Shown here one piece after another: positions 62,497-64,000 of a DNA stretch of 64,000 nucleotides. This stretch comes from Bacillota bacterium. GTDB lineage: Bacteria > Bacillota > Bacilli > Paenibacillales > NBRC-103111. Positions within the stretch are counted from its first letter, which is position 1. Each line of letters starts with the position of its first letter. A program made the translations under genes and the position numbers. The DNA lies in assembly GCA_023388055.1 (NCBI GenBank), contig JAEWGW010000023.1, positions 97,138 to 161,137 of the forward strand. Reading direction: 5' to 3'. The notes under the pieces were generated by a model. That model saw only the letters and a program-made list of their open reading frames with translations, had not been told where the DNA came from and did no database searches.

Positions 62497-63390
62497 CTAC
62501 CATAGGCCGGTTTCGCTGATTTTTCGGGACAGGAGGTTGGCTGACACCAGGAGCACCAAGCCAATGAGGGCCTGGAACAGCTCCACGGCGGTGCCGTAGC
62601 TGAAATCGCTGCCCAGAAGGCCGCGCCGGTAGACATAGGTGGAGATGACATCCGCGGTTTCATAGGTGGAGCCATTATACAGCAGGATGATCTTCTCGTA
62701 GCCGATGTTCATCAGCCGCCCTATGTTCAGGATCAGCATGATGGAGATCGTGGGGGCAATGCCCGGAAGAGTAACCGCCAGCAGCTGCCGCCACCGGTTA
62801 GCCCCGTCGATTTTGGCCGCGTCATACAGCTCCTCGTCCACCCCCGTCAAGGCAGCCAGATAGATGATGGAGCCCCAGCCCATGCTCTGCCAGATGCCCG
62901 ACCCGACGAAGATGGTCCGGAACCATTCCGGCTTCATGAGGAATTGGATGGGCTCGCCCCCGAACCAGACAATAATCTGGTTGATCAAGCCGTCCGTGGT
63001 CAGGAAGTTCACCAGAATGCCGCAGACTACCACGGTGGAGATAAAATGAGGCAGGTAGCTGACGCTTTGGGTAAACTTCTTCATCTTGACGCTTTTCAGC
63101 TCGTTTAGGAGCAGCGCCAGGATAATCGGTGCCGGGAAAGCGAAAATCAGCTCATACACATTAATCATGATGGTGTTGCGCACCAGCTTCCAAAAGTACG
63201 GATCAAAAAGGAACTTCTGAAAGTGGTGGATGCCCGCCCAGGGACTGTTGGTAATGCCCTTGGCAATGTTGTAATCCTTGAAGGCGATAATGATGCCGTA
63301 CATGGGCCAATAATGGAACAATACATAGTAGCAGAAGGGCAGTAAGAAAATCAGATACAGGAACCGGCTCCGTTTGATCCGGCTTCGCAC
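62497..63390 (-). CDS. ABC transporter permease, LplB-type, locus 2 (start uncertain)
   Basis: 297 residues from the first usable GTG at 63390; six transmembrane segments and EAA motif DAAKIDGANRWRQLLAVTLP (about 187-206). The GTG has no ribosome binding site. A perfect AAGGAGGGG lies at 63462-63454, and the codon at ideal spacing in the same frame is ATC at 63447 (ATT at 63453 is nearer). Starting there gives 316 residues, close to the 323 of the locus 1 paralogue. The frame is closed by TGA farther upstream. So the true start is probably the non-canonical ATC/ATT, or an ATG has mutated. First gene of the locus 2 operon. Confidence 0.9.
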   Translation of the reverse strand: MRSRIKRSRFLYLIFLLPFCYYVLFHYWPMYGIIIAFKDYNIAKGITNSPWAGIHHFQKFLFDPYFWKLVRNTIMINVYELIFAFPAPIILALLLNELKSVKMKKFTQSVSYLPHFISTVVVCGILVNFLTTDGLINQIIVWFGGEPIQFLMKPEWFRTIFVGSGIWQSMGWGSIIYLAALTGVDEELYDAAKIDGANRWRQLLAVTLPGIAPTISIMLILNIGRLMNIGYEKIILLYNGSTYETADVISTYVYRRGLLGSDFSYGTAVELFQALIGLVLLVSANLLSRKISETGLW

Positions 63391-63512
63391 ATAACGGCGT
63401 TTTACCTGGCGTGCGGAGGTTATCTCTTCTGCAGTCAGTGGTTGGATAGGAATCCCCTCCTTGTTCAGCCCGGTCCTGATGTAGGCCTTCCATCATGCCG
63501 GTGATGAGGCCT

Positions 63513-63541
63513 ATTATAGGGGAGGCATGGTGCCGTTGAAA
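63513..63541 (-). promoter_or_regulatory. Locus 2 operon promoter
   Basis: On the minus strand TTTCAA (63541-63536) and TATAAT (63518-63513) are 17 bp apart. Upstream, on the same strand, lie related GGGGAAATTTGGTGCA and GGAGATTTGCATCA stretches that may be AraC-regulator sites. The promoter is about 65 bp before the AAGGAGGGG of the first permease. Confidence 0.65.
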
Positions 63542-63799
63542 GAACCGATATCCGCCCCCTGCACCAAATTTCCCCCTTCCGGGGCGATGATTCATTTTTC
63601 CCGGTGATGCAAATCTCCACCTGCCGCCCTGAATCGGGTGCTGTTCTTTCCCGGAGGTGTGGTTAACGCGGGGCAAACAGAAAATGGCACCGTCTATTAT
63701 AAAGACGGCACCTGCTATGGGGGAGTATACAGGGCGGAACCAACAGTGAGGACAAGCTTGCCAACGATAATCGTTTGGCCGCTTTTTTTGATATATCGT

Positions 63800-63881
63800 C
63801 TAACGAATCTGAAGAAGCTTATTTTGTCAAAAATGAGCTAAAGCGGCCCATGGATGCGAAATAGCGTGGCTCAGATCTAAG
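63800..63881. repeat. Half FFRR element (one forward, one degenerate reverse unit)
   Basis: A forward unit CTAACGAATCTGAAG starts at 63800 and a degenerate reverse unit (AAATAGCGTGGCTCAGATCT) ends near 63881. The ~82-bp span equals the inner pair of the full elements (84-85 bp); outer units are missing. Confidence 0.6.
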
Positions 63882-63987
63882 CTTTACCCACAACATTTAC
63901 AGAAAAAGGGATAACTCAAAAGGGGGTATTCAGGTACAGTGGAAGCCGGTATGATGAAAGGAAAACCGAATGAAGGCAGGGAATGAA

Positions 63988-64000
63988 ATGTCACCAAACC
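63988..64000 (+). CDS. Possible start of a gene continuing beyond the window
   Basis: ATG at 63988 is preceded by GGCAGGG at 6 nt spacing, and a TATGAT near 63950 could be a -10. Only four codons are visible, so nothing can be said about the product. Confidence 0.25.

Noticed and set aside
61602..62675. 357-residue version of the locus 2 permease
   Set aside because: The N-terminal extension overlaps the upstream permease gene and has Ser/Cys/Trp-rich unlikely composition; GTG 62480 with a ribosome binding site is better.
1..64000. CRISPR array, prophage, rRNA or tRNA genes
   Set aside because: No regularly spaced identical repeats with unique spacers, no phage structural genes and no tRNA/rRNA signatures were seen by eye; the FFRR units alternate orientation and are not CRISPR-like.

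Overview
The window looks like chromosome of a Paenibacillus-type bacterium (Bacillota, Paenibacillaceae). This is inferred from strong AGGAGG-type ribosome binding sites, GTG/TTG starts, moderately high GC coding DNA, a B. subtilis ydaJKLMN-type exopolysaccharide operon, lipoprotein binders with LplB/YtcP-type permeases, and large membrane-anchored AraC (YesN-like) regulators. No rRNA, tRNA, CRISPR array or prophage was seen.

Layout. 1-2200: a degenerate IS1595-like transposase gene behind a promoter carrying two LexA-like boxes, set in arrays of 31-bp and 46-bp degenerate tandem repeats and bracketed by inverted copies of a ~27-bp dispersed repeat. 2171-4501: a glycosyltransferase-like protein and an aldehyde dehydrogenase, divergent. 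4514-12880 (minus strand): a six-gene exopolysaccharide operon: GH8-like lipoprotein, polytopic membrane protein, DUF2334 protein, GT2 synthase, BcsB-like protein, and a membrane protein with a dead GGDEF domain whose c-di-GMP I-site is intact. 13047-14132: YerB-type lipoprotein. 14326-24994: carbohydrate locus 1 (membrane AraC regulator, two permeases, binding lipoprotein, 1499-residue secreted multidomain protein), with a shared candidate operator and catabolite-repression sites. 25112-44796: mostly single housekeeping or accessory genes (RlmN, NudC-type Nudix, MerR-receiver fusion, FAD oxidoreductase, short UvrC-like nuclease, MFS exporter, SRPBCC, LLM oxidoreductase, atypical ketoacyl synthase III, YpfJ-type peptidase, double-kinase hybrid sensor, AAC(3)-like, pirin, and a frameshifted membrane protein). 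44843-63460: an AraC/binding-protein divergent pair, a secreted pectinesterase-like LysM protein, and carbohydrate locus 2 (two permeases, binding lipoprotein, DapA-type aldolase, sialidase-fold protein, GH106-like hydrolase, AraC regulator), on the minus strand.

How it fits together. Locus 1, locus 2 and the pectinesterase-like protein together suggest extracellular breakdown of a complex plant-type polysaccharide, import of oligosaccharides, and intracellular trimming by a GH106-like enzyme and an aldolase. The exopolysaccharide operon points to c-di-GMP-controlled matrix synthesis.

Most notable unexplained signals: (i) a ~185-bp intergenic element with fixed Forward-Forward-Reverse-Reverse geometry, found three times with different unit sequences; (ii) a transposase-like gene under apparent SOS control inside repeat arrays; (iii) a terminator-ended, hairpin-rich non-coding stretch at about 34030-34656; (iv) a shared operator motif for the locus 1 AraC regulator; (v) a ketoacyl synthase III lacking the canonical His and Asn; (vi) a permease gene whose ribosome binding site faces an ATC codon.
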